NCBI GenBank assembly: GCA_045655705.1
Contig: JAZOPU010000132.1
Coordinates: 1 to 6,948 of the forward strand
Direction of reading: 5' to 3'
Source of the DNA: Scatosoma sp045655705
GTDB lineage: Bacteria; Bacillota; Clostridia; Christensenellales; Borkfalkiaceae
DNA: 6,948 nt
The position numbers and the translations under genes were made by a program. The notes under the pieces were generated by a model. It was not told where the DNA came from, searched no databases, and saw only the letters and a list, made by a program, of their open reading frames with translations. Every line of letters begins with the position of its first letter. Position 1 is the stretch's first letter. Below are positions 1-4,758 of the stretch, piece after piece.

Positions 1-672
1 GCGGGATATGTAGCTTTGAGAAATCCCCAAAAGATCGGCAACGTCCTTTTGCGTCATTTCTTCGCCCCCGCCAAGCCCAAAGCGCAAGAACATAATTTTC
101 CGCTCGCGATCGGAGAGTTTTTTGAGTGCTTCTTTGAGCTGTTCCTTTTCCGCATTCGCTTCGATATCCCCATACACGCTATCCGCGGACGTACCCAAAA
201 TATCCGAAAGCAACAATTCATTCCCCTCAAAATCGGTATTGAGCGGTTCGTCAAAGGAAATCTCGCTTTTCAAGCGTGCAATACGCCGTAAATACATCAA
301 AATTTCGTTCTCAATGCACCGCGAAGCGTAGGTGGCGAGCTTGATATTCTTGTCCGTCTTAAAGGAATTGATCGCTTTGATAAGCCCCATCGTACCGATA
401 GAAATGAGATCGTCGCTTTCCACGCCCGTATTATCAAATTTCCGCGCGATATACACAACCAAGCGCAGGTTGCGTTGAATAAGCTCCGCTTTCGCTTTCT
501 CCCGTTCCGCTTCTTCGCCCGACATCATAGTTTGAAGCGTTTGGGTTTCTTCTTCGGGGGATAAAGGCAGGGGCAACGCTTCGCCGTTCCCGCACACGTA
601 ATCCACCGTGTTTTTCGCCTCGTCAGGGCTTATCCGTTGTAAAAAAATTTGCAGTATTTCTAAAAATTTCAT
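1..672 (-). CDS. sigE: RNA polymerase sporulation sigma factor sigma-E (pro-sigma-E), 3' end cut by window edge
   Basis: 224 codons are visible and the frame is still open at base 1. The protein is the early mother-cell sigma factor of sporulation, made as an inactive precursor and matured by SpoIIGA. Residues 1-24 form an amphipathic pro-sequence; cleavage would fall near the DYVCGNGEALP segment (residues 24-34), which aligns with the processing region of Bacillus sigma-E. Region 2 follows (RNLRLVVYIARKF at 67-79, DLISIGTMGLIKA at 88-100, KLATYASRCIENEILMYLRR at 111-130). Then comes the sigma-E-type linker DEPLNTDFEGNELLLSDILGT (141-161, approximately) and region 4 with LSDRERKIMFLRFGL and the helix-turn-helix TQKDVADLLGISQSYISR at the edge. 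The linker separates it from sigma-K. About 15 residues should be missing. The ATG at 672 has a good ribosome binding site. Its partner spoIIGA lies upstream, separated by a 274-bp element. Identity is very secure. Confidence 0.96.
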   Translation of the reverse strand, partial: MKFLEILQIFLQRISPDEAKNTVDYVCGNGEALPLPLSPEEETQTLQTMMSGEEAEREKAKAELIQRNLRLVVYIARKFDNTGVESDDLISIGTMGLIKAINSFKTDKNIKLATYASRCIENEILMYLRRIARLKSEISFDEPLNTDFEGNELLLSDILGTSADSVYGDIEANAEKEQLKEALKKLSDRERKIMFLRFGLGGGEEMTQKDVADLLGISQSYISR

Positions 673-681
673 CGCTTCTCA

Positions 682-688
682 CTCCTTT
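682..688 (-). promoter_or_regulatory. sigE ribosome binding site
   Basis: AAAGGAG sits 9 bases before the sigE ATG (672) and fixes the start. It lies immediately outside the TA that borders the inserted element, so the insertion left the site intact. In the reconstructed empty site it would be inside the last codons of spoIIGA. Confidence 0.85.
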
Positions 689-690
689 TA

Positions 691-709
691 GTCTGACGGA
701 AATTGAACC
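691..709 (+). repeat. Left terminal inverted repeat of the MITE-like element
   Basis: GTCTGACGGAAATTGAACC, matched at 17 of 19 positions by the reverse complement of 946-964. TA precedes it at 689-690. Confidence 0.8.
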
Positions 710-932
710 CTACAAGGTTTTATAGACGAAAAAAGGCTTATACTTCGTCAATCTCGCTTATCATACTTAGGTATGATTGCGCTCCATTTCCTCGTCTAAT
801 CTATTTTTTCGTTCTCTAAAACTGCTACGCACCTAAAAAGCGTATTTTTTAGATATTTTTGGCTCAACCGTGCGCCGACGTATCGACATACTTCAAGCGC
901 GGGTGTGGCAAAAAGAACAAAAAAGACTCTTT

Positions 933-1742
933 TTAGGCTTGTGGCGGTTCAACTCCCGTCAGACTACGCGCGTTTAATAATAACTTATACTCTCTCGATA
1001 TCATATGTACGGCAGGCGCAAAATATGCCCGTTGTCTTTTGCCGTTTACGCAAATAACGGCAAGAAACACGCGCATGGTTTTCACCCCGCTGACGGTGGA
1101 AATAGCAATCTCGTCGTTATGCTCCCACACCCCGTCCCCACATAAATCGTAGACGATATCCGGCGAAAGAAAACACACGGGCAACCCGTTCTTTTCCGCG
1201 CAGTTCCCGCTATCAAAAAAACCCTTAACCGCCACCTTTTTCGCACCCTTTTCAATCACGCAATCGTATAACAGCCGTTCCAGCGCACGTTTTTTATACA
1301 GCTTCCGCGCCAACGCCACCGCCAACGCCACGAACGCCACTCCACAGCATACTGTCAAAACGATCGGCGCCCGCGCAAGCGTATAGCTTTCGCCGTTAAA
1401 AGCAAAGGAGTTGCAAAAGGCGATAAGCATACCCGCAAACGCAAAGGAAAATGCAAAAAACAGTCCCGTAAAAAGCACGAAATTTTTAAACCGCGGTTTT
1501 GGTTTGAGTTTACCATACGCGATAAGACACATACCCACCGCGCACAAAGCTTTCAGCGTATAATCCAGCCATTTTTGCAAAGCGAAAACAGGAAAGGTAA
1601 CGGCAAAAACTGACCCAACAAGCGCGGATAAAAGCAACCGTTTCCAAAGTATTTTATTTTTAGAAACGTAGAGCGATAACCAAAGCAACGTGCCGTCGAT
1701 CATAAAATTTTCCGCCAAAGCGTACTCGATATACACGACCAT
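933..1742 (-). CDS. spoIIGA: Sporulation sigma-E factor-processing aspartic peptidase SpoIIGA
   Basis: 269 residues from ATG 1742; Bacillus SpoIIGA is about 309. It is a membrane-bound aspartic peptidase that removes the pro-sequence of sigma-E after asymmetric septation. About five hydrophobic segments (roughly 9-25, 33-52, 60-77, 87-110, 124-147) are followed by a cytoplasmic domain with GFFDSGN at 174-180. D177 is the expected catalytic aspartate, as in the family's D-S-G-N motif. Neighbouring sigE confirms the call. The frame is open further upstream to 1964, but that stretch is a string of palindromes with no membrane pattern. The start MVVYIEYALAENFMID matches the usual SpoIIGA beginning, so 1742 is preferred. 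The start has only a weak GGGGA six bases upstream, partly within a hairpin. The last ten residues (SLTGVEPPQA) come from the inserted element; the undisturbed gene would have ended KRSEKR. The peptidase core appears intact. Confidence 0.92.
   Translation of the reverse strand: MVVYIEYALAENFMIDGTLLWLSLYVSKNKILWKRLLLSALVGSVFAVTFPVFALQKWLDYTLKALCAVGMCLIAYGKLKPKPRFKNFVLFTGLFFAFSFAFAGMLIAFCNSFAFNGESYTLARAPIVLTVCCGVAFVALAVALARKLYKKRALERLLYDCVIEKGAKKVAVKGFFDSGNCAEKNGLPVCFLSPDIVYDLCGDGVWEHNDEIAISTVSGVKTMRVFLAVICVNGKRQRAYFAPAVHMISREYKLLLNARSLTGVEPPQA
946..964 (-). repeat. Right terminal inverted repeat of the MITE-like element, inside spoIIGA
   Basis: On the plus strand GGTTCAACTCCCGTCAGAC, followed by TA at 965-966. 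Read on the minus strand it encodes residues from S260 onward in the SpoIIGA tail (SLTGVEP), so the end of that protein is element-derived. Confidence 0.8.
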
Positions 1743-1774
1743 AAAAAATCCCCAAACCCGCAAAAGGGTTTGGG
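1743..1774 (-). promoter_or_regulatory. Terminator-like 5' hairpin abutting the spoIIGA start codon
   Basis: Read on the minus strand: CCCAAACCC (1774-1766), loop TTTTGC, GGGTTTGGG (1759-1751), then GA, six T and ATG. The stem is a perfect 9 bp and the T run ends on the start codon. The only Shine-Dalgarno-like stretch, GGGGA at 1753-1749, has its first G residues in the stem. It could terminate read-through from the upstream gene, attenuate spoIIGA, or hide its ribosome site. Which of these is inference. Confidence 0.72.
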
Positions 1775-1780
1775 AATAGG

Positions 1781-1809
1781 ATACTATATATTTCGTGTTA
1801 CATTTGCAA
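1781..1809 (-). promoter_or_regulatory. Candidate spoIIGA promoter
   Basis: On the minus strand TTGCAA (1809-1804), 17 bases, then TAGTAT (1786-1781); an alternative -10 is TATAGT (1788-1783). Each hexamer matches about four of six sigma-A consensus positions. Transcription would begin near 1774-1777, at the very base of the 5' hairpin. The weak -35 fits an activator-dependent promoter. Confidence 0.45.
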
Positions 1810-1813
1810 TCAC

Positions 1814-1824
1814 TTTGTCGAAAA
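1814..1824 (+). promoter_or_regulatory. Spo0A binding site (0A box) upstream of spoIIGA
   Basis: TTTGTCGAAAA is a full match to the commonly cited 0A-box consensus, in reverse orientation relative to spoIIGA. It falls about 38-51 bases upstream of the predicted transcript start, where Spo0A binds at the Bacillus spoIIG promoter. A degenerate inverted half-site (TTTTCG, 1830-1835) follows, giving a CGAAAA/TTTTCG palindrome with a 5-base loop. Confidence 0.72.
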
Positions 1825-1852
1825 GCAAATTTTCGTGGCATAAATATAGGGT

Positions 1853-1964
1853 CAAGGGACATAGTTCCTTGCGGGGTGCAGGGGCAGAGCCCCGCATATT
1901 CAGCCCCAAATAAAGCAAGCGTTGCTTGCGCCCTACGCCTTTGGCGTACTTGCGCACAGCGCAA
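1853..1964. repeat. Cluster of five short palindromes (REP-like intergenic repeat)
   Basis: In 112 bases there are consecutive hairpins: CAAGGGA/TTCCTTG (1853-1871, one G-T pair), TGC-GGGGC/GCCCC-GCA (1877-1896), GCAAGC/GCTTGC (1915-1929), TACGCC/GGCGTA (1934-1948) and TTGCGC/GCGCAA (1950-1964). The last three have three-base loops and perfect stems. The cluster begins at the base after the stop codon of the 1965-2894 gene. It may help end that transcript or stabilise its 3' end. The style resembles dispersed intergenic palindromic repeats in gut Clostridia, but copy number cannot be seen from one window. The spoIIGA frame is open through it, which I regard as accidental. Confidence 0.65.
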
Positions 1965-2894
1965 TTAGAAAAACTGAGGGAATATAAACGCAATGATCAA
2001 ACCGCCCACAAACGAAAGTGCATTGGACGTAGCGGAATATCCCACGCATTTTTTCTTGGTATATTCTTTACTCGATAATTTAGGCAAGAACAAACAATAC
2101 GCCACCGCTTCGATAGCAAGCACAAGCAATTCCAAAAGAATATAACAAGGCACGTATAGACCGTGTTGATAGTTATAGAAAAATAAAATCACATTAAGTA
2201 CGATTTGCGTAAGCACATTGATAATAGTGATAAAAAGCAACGGCTTTTTCTCGCGTATATTCACTAGCAACGCAATACCCGTTTCAATGGCTAGCGTAAT
2301 AAGTATGCGTATAACCAATCCTAAAATCTCTTCGCCGTAGTTATACGAGTTTTCCGCAACGAGCTTGGACTCCAAAAGCAACGGTTTTTCGCTTGTCCCA
2401 TTCTCCGAGAACGTAATGTTCGCCATATCCACGCTATAATAGGAATGAAACGCATATCTTTCATACTCGTCGCTGGAAACAAACAGATTTTGATTTGGGA
2501 AATACAGCAAAACTTTGAACGCATAGGGTGGATAATAGCTCCAAGAAATACATTTTGTTTTACTTACTTCAAACGCCCGTTGCCAAAAATAAAACCCTTC
2601 GTCCTCGTAGTCTACAAACGCTTTCCAAATCTCATAATCTAGCTCGCCCCAACGCCCACTTTCTTCGTCTTTATAATACGCGCCTTGTTCCGTACCATCC
2701 CAAGCCCGCCAAGGACCGCTACCGTCGTAGGGTGCAAGAAGCGTGCCATAGCAAGGCTCGTCGCCCAAATTTTCAAAATCTATGCGCACCGAGCGTTTCG
2801 GACCTGTATCCGCGCTTGCTGTTTCATAGGAAAAGGGAAACAGACAAAGCACAAAAAGAAAGACTATGAACAATAAAAACCATTTTTTTCTCAT
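1965..2894 (-). CDS. Unrecognised secreted-domain, four-helix membrane protein
   Basis: 309 residues; I do not recognise the family. Residues 1-28 form a typical signal peptide (MRKK, long hydrophobic core, ASA before D29). An extracytoplasmic domain of about 160 residues follows, rich in Tyr, Trp, Phe and acidic residues (for example GPWRAWDGTEQGAYY near 60-74 and SWSYYPPYAF near 117-126). Four hydrophobic segments close the protein (about 190-212, 218-240, 246-270, 288-307), with basic loops such as NIREKK and KEYTKKK. An N-terminal exported domain joined to a C-terminal membrane bundle suggests a surface sensor or anchor, but this is inference. The start at 2894 has AAGGAAA seven bases upstream. 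The gene begins 33 bases after the ruvX fusion on the same strand with no terminator seen between, so the two are probably cotranscribed. The gene ends directly at the palindrome cluster. Confidence 0.8.
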   Translation of the reverse strand: MRKKWFLLFIVFLFVLCLFPFSYETASADTGPKRSVRIDFENLGDEPCYGTLLAPYDGSGPWRAWDGTEQGAYYKDEESGRWGELDYEIWKAFVDYEDEGFYFWQRAFEVSKTKCISWSYYPPYAFKVLLYFPNQNLFVSSDEYERYAFHSYYSVDMANITFSENGTSEKPLLLESKLVAENSYNYGEEILGLVIRILITLAIETGIALLVNIREKKPLLFITIINVLTQIVLNVILFFYNYQHGLYVPCYILLELLVLAIEAVAYCLFLPKLSSKEYTKKKCVGYSATSNALSFVGGLIIAFIFPQFF

Positions 2895-2927
2895 TTCCGT
2901 TTCCTTATCATATAGCTACGTTATAAA

Positions 2928-3671
2928 TTATTCCAGCTCCATTGCTTCGTCCGCGTCCTCAAAGTCCTCGTATTGATGACAAAATTCCGCGAACACTTCG
3001 TCCATAAGCTGTTCGTCCTCCAAGGGCAATAACAGTTCTTCCTTTTCGTCCAAGCGGTACATCACCACTTCGTCTTCTTCCTCTTCCGTTTCGGGCTCGG
3101 CTTTTTGGAAAAAGCAATATTTTTCCCCGCGGTATTCGATTGTGCCGATATGCAAAAACTTCTCAACGTTGCCTTCGTCGTCTTGCAATTCAATCACGTG
3201 TTCTTCTTCTAAAATTTCGTTTTCCATAACTTTCACCTCATTCTTTTTTTGATTTTTTATGCGATGCAGATAGCTTTCGAGTATATACGACGCCGCAATC
3301 GAATCAACGGTCTTTTTCCTATCCGCCCGTTTCACCCCGCCAATCATTTGCGTTTCCCGCGCCTGCATGGTTGTAAACCGCTCGTCTTCCAGCTCCACAG
3401 GGAGCGTAGTTTCGCGTTTCAACGCGTCGATAAAGTCCTGCGTTTTCACCGTTTGCACGCTTTCAGAACCGTCGAAGTTCACGGGCATACCGCACACAAT
3501 CACGCCCACACCGCGATCGCGGGCAATTTGGGCAATCGCTTTCACGTCGGTTAGAAAACTTTTGGTGCGGAAATACGTTTCGCAAGGCATAGCGTATTCG
3601 TTAAAAGGGTCGGAGATAGCAACGCCGATCCGCTTGTCGCCTATATCAAAGGCTATCACTCGTTTTTCCAT
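2928..3671 (-). CDS. ruvX: RuvX/YqgF-type putative pre-16S rRNA nuclease fused to a DUF1292 (YrzB-like) domain
   Basis: 247 residues. Residues 1-145 are a complete YqgF/RuvX protein of the RNase H fold, a family linked to 5' processing of 16S rRNA precursor and formerly annotated as Holliday junction resolvase. Visible motifs are AFDIGDKRIGVAISD (7-21), GMPVNFDGSES (61-71), ELEDERFTT (93-101) and VDSIAASYILESYL (122-135); likely catalytic acids are D9, E95 or E97, and D123. From M149 to the end (99 residues) is a DUF1292 protein: ENEILEEEHVIELQDDEGN, then a YFFxK-type core (EKYCFFQKAEPE) and an acidic tail. In Bacillus these are adjacent separate genes (yrrK, yrzB); here no stop separates them. 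The internal ATG at 3227 keeps its own ribosome site. ATG 3671 is preferred over an in-frame TTG at 3719 because homology starts at MEKRVIAFD and a promoter lies immediately before it. Confidence 0.9.
   Translation of the reverse strand: MEKRVIAFDIGDKRIGVAISDPFNEYAMPCETYFRTKSFLTDVKAIAQIARDRGVGVIVCGMPVNFDGSESVQTVKTQDFIDALKRETTLPVELEDERFTTMQARETQMIGGVKRADRKKTVDSIAASYILESYLHRIKNQKKNEVKVMENEILEEEHVIELQDDEGNVEKFLHIGTIEYRGEKYCFFQKAEPETEEEEDEVVMYRLDEKEELLLPLEDEQLMDEVFAEFCHQYEDFEDADEAMELE
3225..3239 (-). promoter_or_regulatory. Internal ribosome binding site and ATG for the DUF1292 part
   Basis: GAGGTG (3239-3234), six bases, then ATG at 3227-3225, in frame with the fusion. Independent translation from here would give a 99-residue protein, close to the normal size of free-standing DUF1292 proteins (YrzB is about 93). 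Its survival inside an uninterrupted frame suggests a recent or conditional fusion. Confidence 0.7.
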
Positions 3672-3677
3672 AATAAT

Positions 3678-3706
3678 ATTATAACACAAAACGGCGTTGC
3701 CGTCCA
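3678..3706 (-). promoter_or_regulatory. ruvX promoter, apparently leaderless
   Basis: Minus strand TGGACG (3706-3701), 17 bases, TATAAT (3683-3678, consensus). The predicted start point seven bases past the -10 is the A of ATG 3671. No Shine-Dalgarno sequence lies between. Confidence 0.7.
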
Positions 3707-3778
3707 CTTTTTTAAGCAAAATTTTTCGTATAACTTCCCGATTTTATCACATACTGCGAGTAAAAGGAGGGGGAAAGT

Positions 3779-4018
3779 ATGGAAAAGTTTGCAATCGGTA
3801 TGCTTTTTGGCGGTATGATCGGCGCGGTACTTTGTGCGAATAACTATAAAATGCGCACGCTTGTCAAGAAAGGACAGGAAGAAGTGCAAACCAAGCTCGA
3901 CCAAATGATGGACGAAAAAATCAACGCCATGGAAAAAGCGACGGAAAAGCTGGAAACGGAAGCGGAAGAAAAAGCGGAAGAAATGAAAAAATCCGTGAAA
4001 AAAGTCTTTAAGAAATAA
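3779..4018 (+). CDS. YtxH-like small membrane protein
   Basis: 79 residues. One N-terminal hydrophobic segment (about 5-21, AIGMLFGGMIGAVLC) is followed by a long, highly charged helix rich in Glu, Lys and Met (for example EKATEKLETEAEEKAEEMKKS), ending in KKVFKK. A Gly-rich membrane helix plus charged coiled coil is the YtxH/gas-vesicle-like stress-protein pattern common in Firmicutes. It is probably anchored in the cytoplasmic membrane with the helix in the cytoplasm; its role is unknown. The start is clear: AAAGGAGGGGG lies just upstream. The gene diverges from ruvX across 107 bases and ends at a strong terminator shared with the convergent gene. A longer minus-strand frame over it (3656-4045) is its shadow. 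No convincing promoter was identified for it. Confidence 0.82.
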   Translation: MEKFAIGMLFGGMIGAVLCANNYKMRTLVKKGQEEVQTKLDQMMDEKINAMEKATEKLETEAEEKAEEMKKSVKKVFKK

Positions 4019-4021
4019 TTC

Positions 4022-4056
4022 TTGCCCCGACAAAAGTCGGGGCAAACTTTATTTTT
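4022..4056 (+). terminator. Rho-independent terminator, shared by convergent genes
   Basis: A perfect 10-bp stem, TTGCCCCGAC (4022-4031) and GTCGGGGCAA (4036-4045), with AAAA loop, followed on the plus strand by ACTTTATTTTT. It ends the YtxH-like gene. The minus-strand gene stops at 4049 and would run into the same hairpin, but with a poorer T tract. Confidence 0.88.
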
Positions 4057-4678
4057 GCATAATTTGCGCCTTTAAAAGCTCGTTTTCTTTTTTCAAACGC
4101 TCGTTTTCCGCTTTCAACGCCTGCGCCAAGCGATCGTATAACGCGTTAATCTCGCTTTCCAACCGCCTACGCAAAAACTCGCTTGTCGCGGGCTTTTCCT
4201 TTTGTTTTACGGCGCGCCGTTCAATCTCCCCCGCAACCGCGTCCAAGCCCATTTCCTTGGCAAGCTCTTGCAACTTTTGCGGTTGTTTTTTCAGGGTGTT
4301 TCGGTACTTGTTTTGCAACCGAAGCATAAGCTTGTCGTCCCCGCCCGAAAGATTAAAAATCGCACGGCGCACGGACAATCCCTTGCTCTTTTCCGCCAAA
4401 ATACTTTTGAGTGCCTCATCCGTTTCCTGGGGCGTAAACTCACGGATTTTTTCCACGGACAGCGACGAACCGTCGAGCAGTTTCACCACGCGCTCGTCCT
4501 GTTTTTCGTTTTTCATCAGCGCGTAATAATAATTGCGCACACTCCCCTTTGCCCTGCCGTGCTGGTTGCCGTACGTTTCAAATAACCACGTAAGCGTTTT
4601 ACCCTTTTTCTTCCCTTCCTTAATGTATTCAACCAAAGTTTTCACTTCTTCTTCCGTATAACCGTTGATTTTATTCAT
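4049..4678 (-). CDS. Two-repeat SANT/Myb-like DNA-binding protein with C-terminal leucine zipper
   Basis: 209 residues from ATG 4678, which has GGAGG five bases upstream; the frame is open to 4720 but that extension has no support. Residues 7-57 (YTEEEVKTLVEYIKEG..., ending RNYYYALMKN) look like a SANT/Myb-type helical unit of the kind seen in Bacillus RsfA-like regulators. Residues 81-132 (FTPQETDEALKSILAEKSKG..., ending QNKYRNTLKK) appear to repeat the same pattern: aromatic-T-x-x-E start, Gly in the middle, N-x-Y near the end. A charged linker follows, then a coiled coil at 168-209 with leucines at 188, 195 and 202. This suggests a dimeric DNA-binding regulator; the target is unknown. It diverges from the 4759 gene over 80 bases, so either gene could be regulated from that gap. 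The family call is from pattern only and moderately sure. Confidence 0.75.
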   Translation of the reverse strand: MNKINGYTEEEVKTLVEYIKEGKKKGKTLTWLFETYGNQHGRAKGSVRNYYYALMKNEKQDERVVKLLDGSSLSVEKIREFTPQETDEALKSILAEKSKGLSVRRAIFNLSGGDDKLMLRLQNKYRNTLKKQPQKLQELAKEMGLDAVAGEIERRAVKQKEKPATSEFLRRRLESEINALYDRLAQALKAENERLKKENELLKAQIMQK

Positions 4679-4724
4679 AATAGCCTCCGTTTTTTGAGTT
4701 TTCACGCTGATTATTATCAAATAT

Positions 4725-4753
4725 TTCTAATTTTATACCTGCAAGAATATAAT
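4725..4753 (+). promoter_or_regulatory. Promoter of the 4759 gene, apparently leaderless
   Basis: A consensus TATAAT (4748-4753) ends five bases before ATG 4759; at 17-base spacing the -35 is a weak TTCTAA (4725-4730). Transcription should start at or next to the ATG. No purine-rich ribosome site is present. Confidence 0.5.
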
Positions 4754-4758
4754 AAATT

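Larger units (their letters stand above)
691..964. mobile_element. Putative MITE (non-autonomous TA-inserting element) between spoIIGA and sigE
   Basis: 274 bp with no credible gene, bounded by inverted repeats: GTCTGACGGAAATTGAACC at 691-709, and the reverse complement GTCTGACGGGAGTTGAACC at 964-946 (17 of 19 match). Weaker similarity continues inward to a shared ACAAG with a one-base gap. TA lies directly outside both ends (689-690 and 965-966), as expected for a target duplication of IS630/Tc1-mariner-type transposition. Inside are a perfect 7-bp hairpin with TTAG loop (760-777), a 9-bp inverted pair ACGAAAAAA/TTTTTTCGT (726-734 and 804-812) and a 7-bp hairpin at 833-852. The right end forms the last codons of spoIIGA. 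Excision with one TA restores an overlapping spoIIGA/sigE junction, which supports insertion. It encodes no transposase, so it would depend on one elsewhere. An alternative is a structured intercistronic RNA. Confidence 0.72.

Noticed and set aside
16..331. Small plus-strand frames at the left edge
   Set aside because: They lie antisense to the conserved region 4 and linker of sigE.
691..964. Small noncoding RNA gene as the main explanation of the spoIIGA-sigE spacer
   Set aside because: No promoter or terminator is evident inside, while matching ends, TA borders and the restored overlap are better explained by insertion; it is kept only as an alternative.
1743..1964. N-terminal extension of SpoIIGA to a 343-residue frame starting at 1964
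   Set aside because: The extra 74 residues are translated palindromes, promoter and hairpin; the family start MVVYIEYALAENF begins at 1742.
2528..2869. Plus-strand 113-residue frame inside the 1965-2894 gene
   Set aside because: It has no ribosome site or recognisable composition; the minus-strand gene with signal peptide and membrane helices explains the region.
3672..3719. TTG start for RuvX giving 16 more residues
   Set aside because: It has no ribosome site, the segment covers the TATAAT promoter, and RuvX homology begins at MEKRVIAFD.
3725..3760. TATAAC and CATACT as promoter elements for the YtxH-like gene
   Set aside because: No -35 hexamer at acceptable spacing was found, so no promoter is claimed.
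3656..4045. Minus-strand 129-residue frame opposite the YtxH-like gene
   Set aside because: It is the complement of a Glu/Lys-rich coding sequence (giving Phe/Arg/His-rich protein), has no ribosome site, and spans the terminator and ruvX promoter.
4679..4720. Longer start for the SANT/Myb-like protein
   Set aside because: The ATG at 4678 has a GGAGG at good spacing; the extension would place that site inside the coding region.
4679..4758. TTGCAG and GATAAT as a promoter for the SANT/Myb-like gene
   Set aside because: The spacing is 20 bases and the hexamers are weak; the gene surely has a promoter here but I cannot place it.
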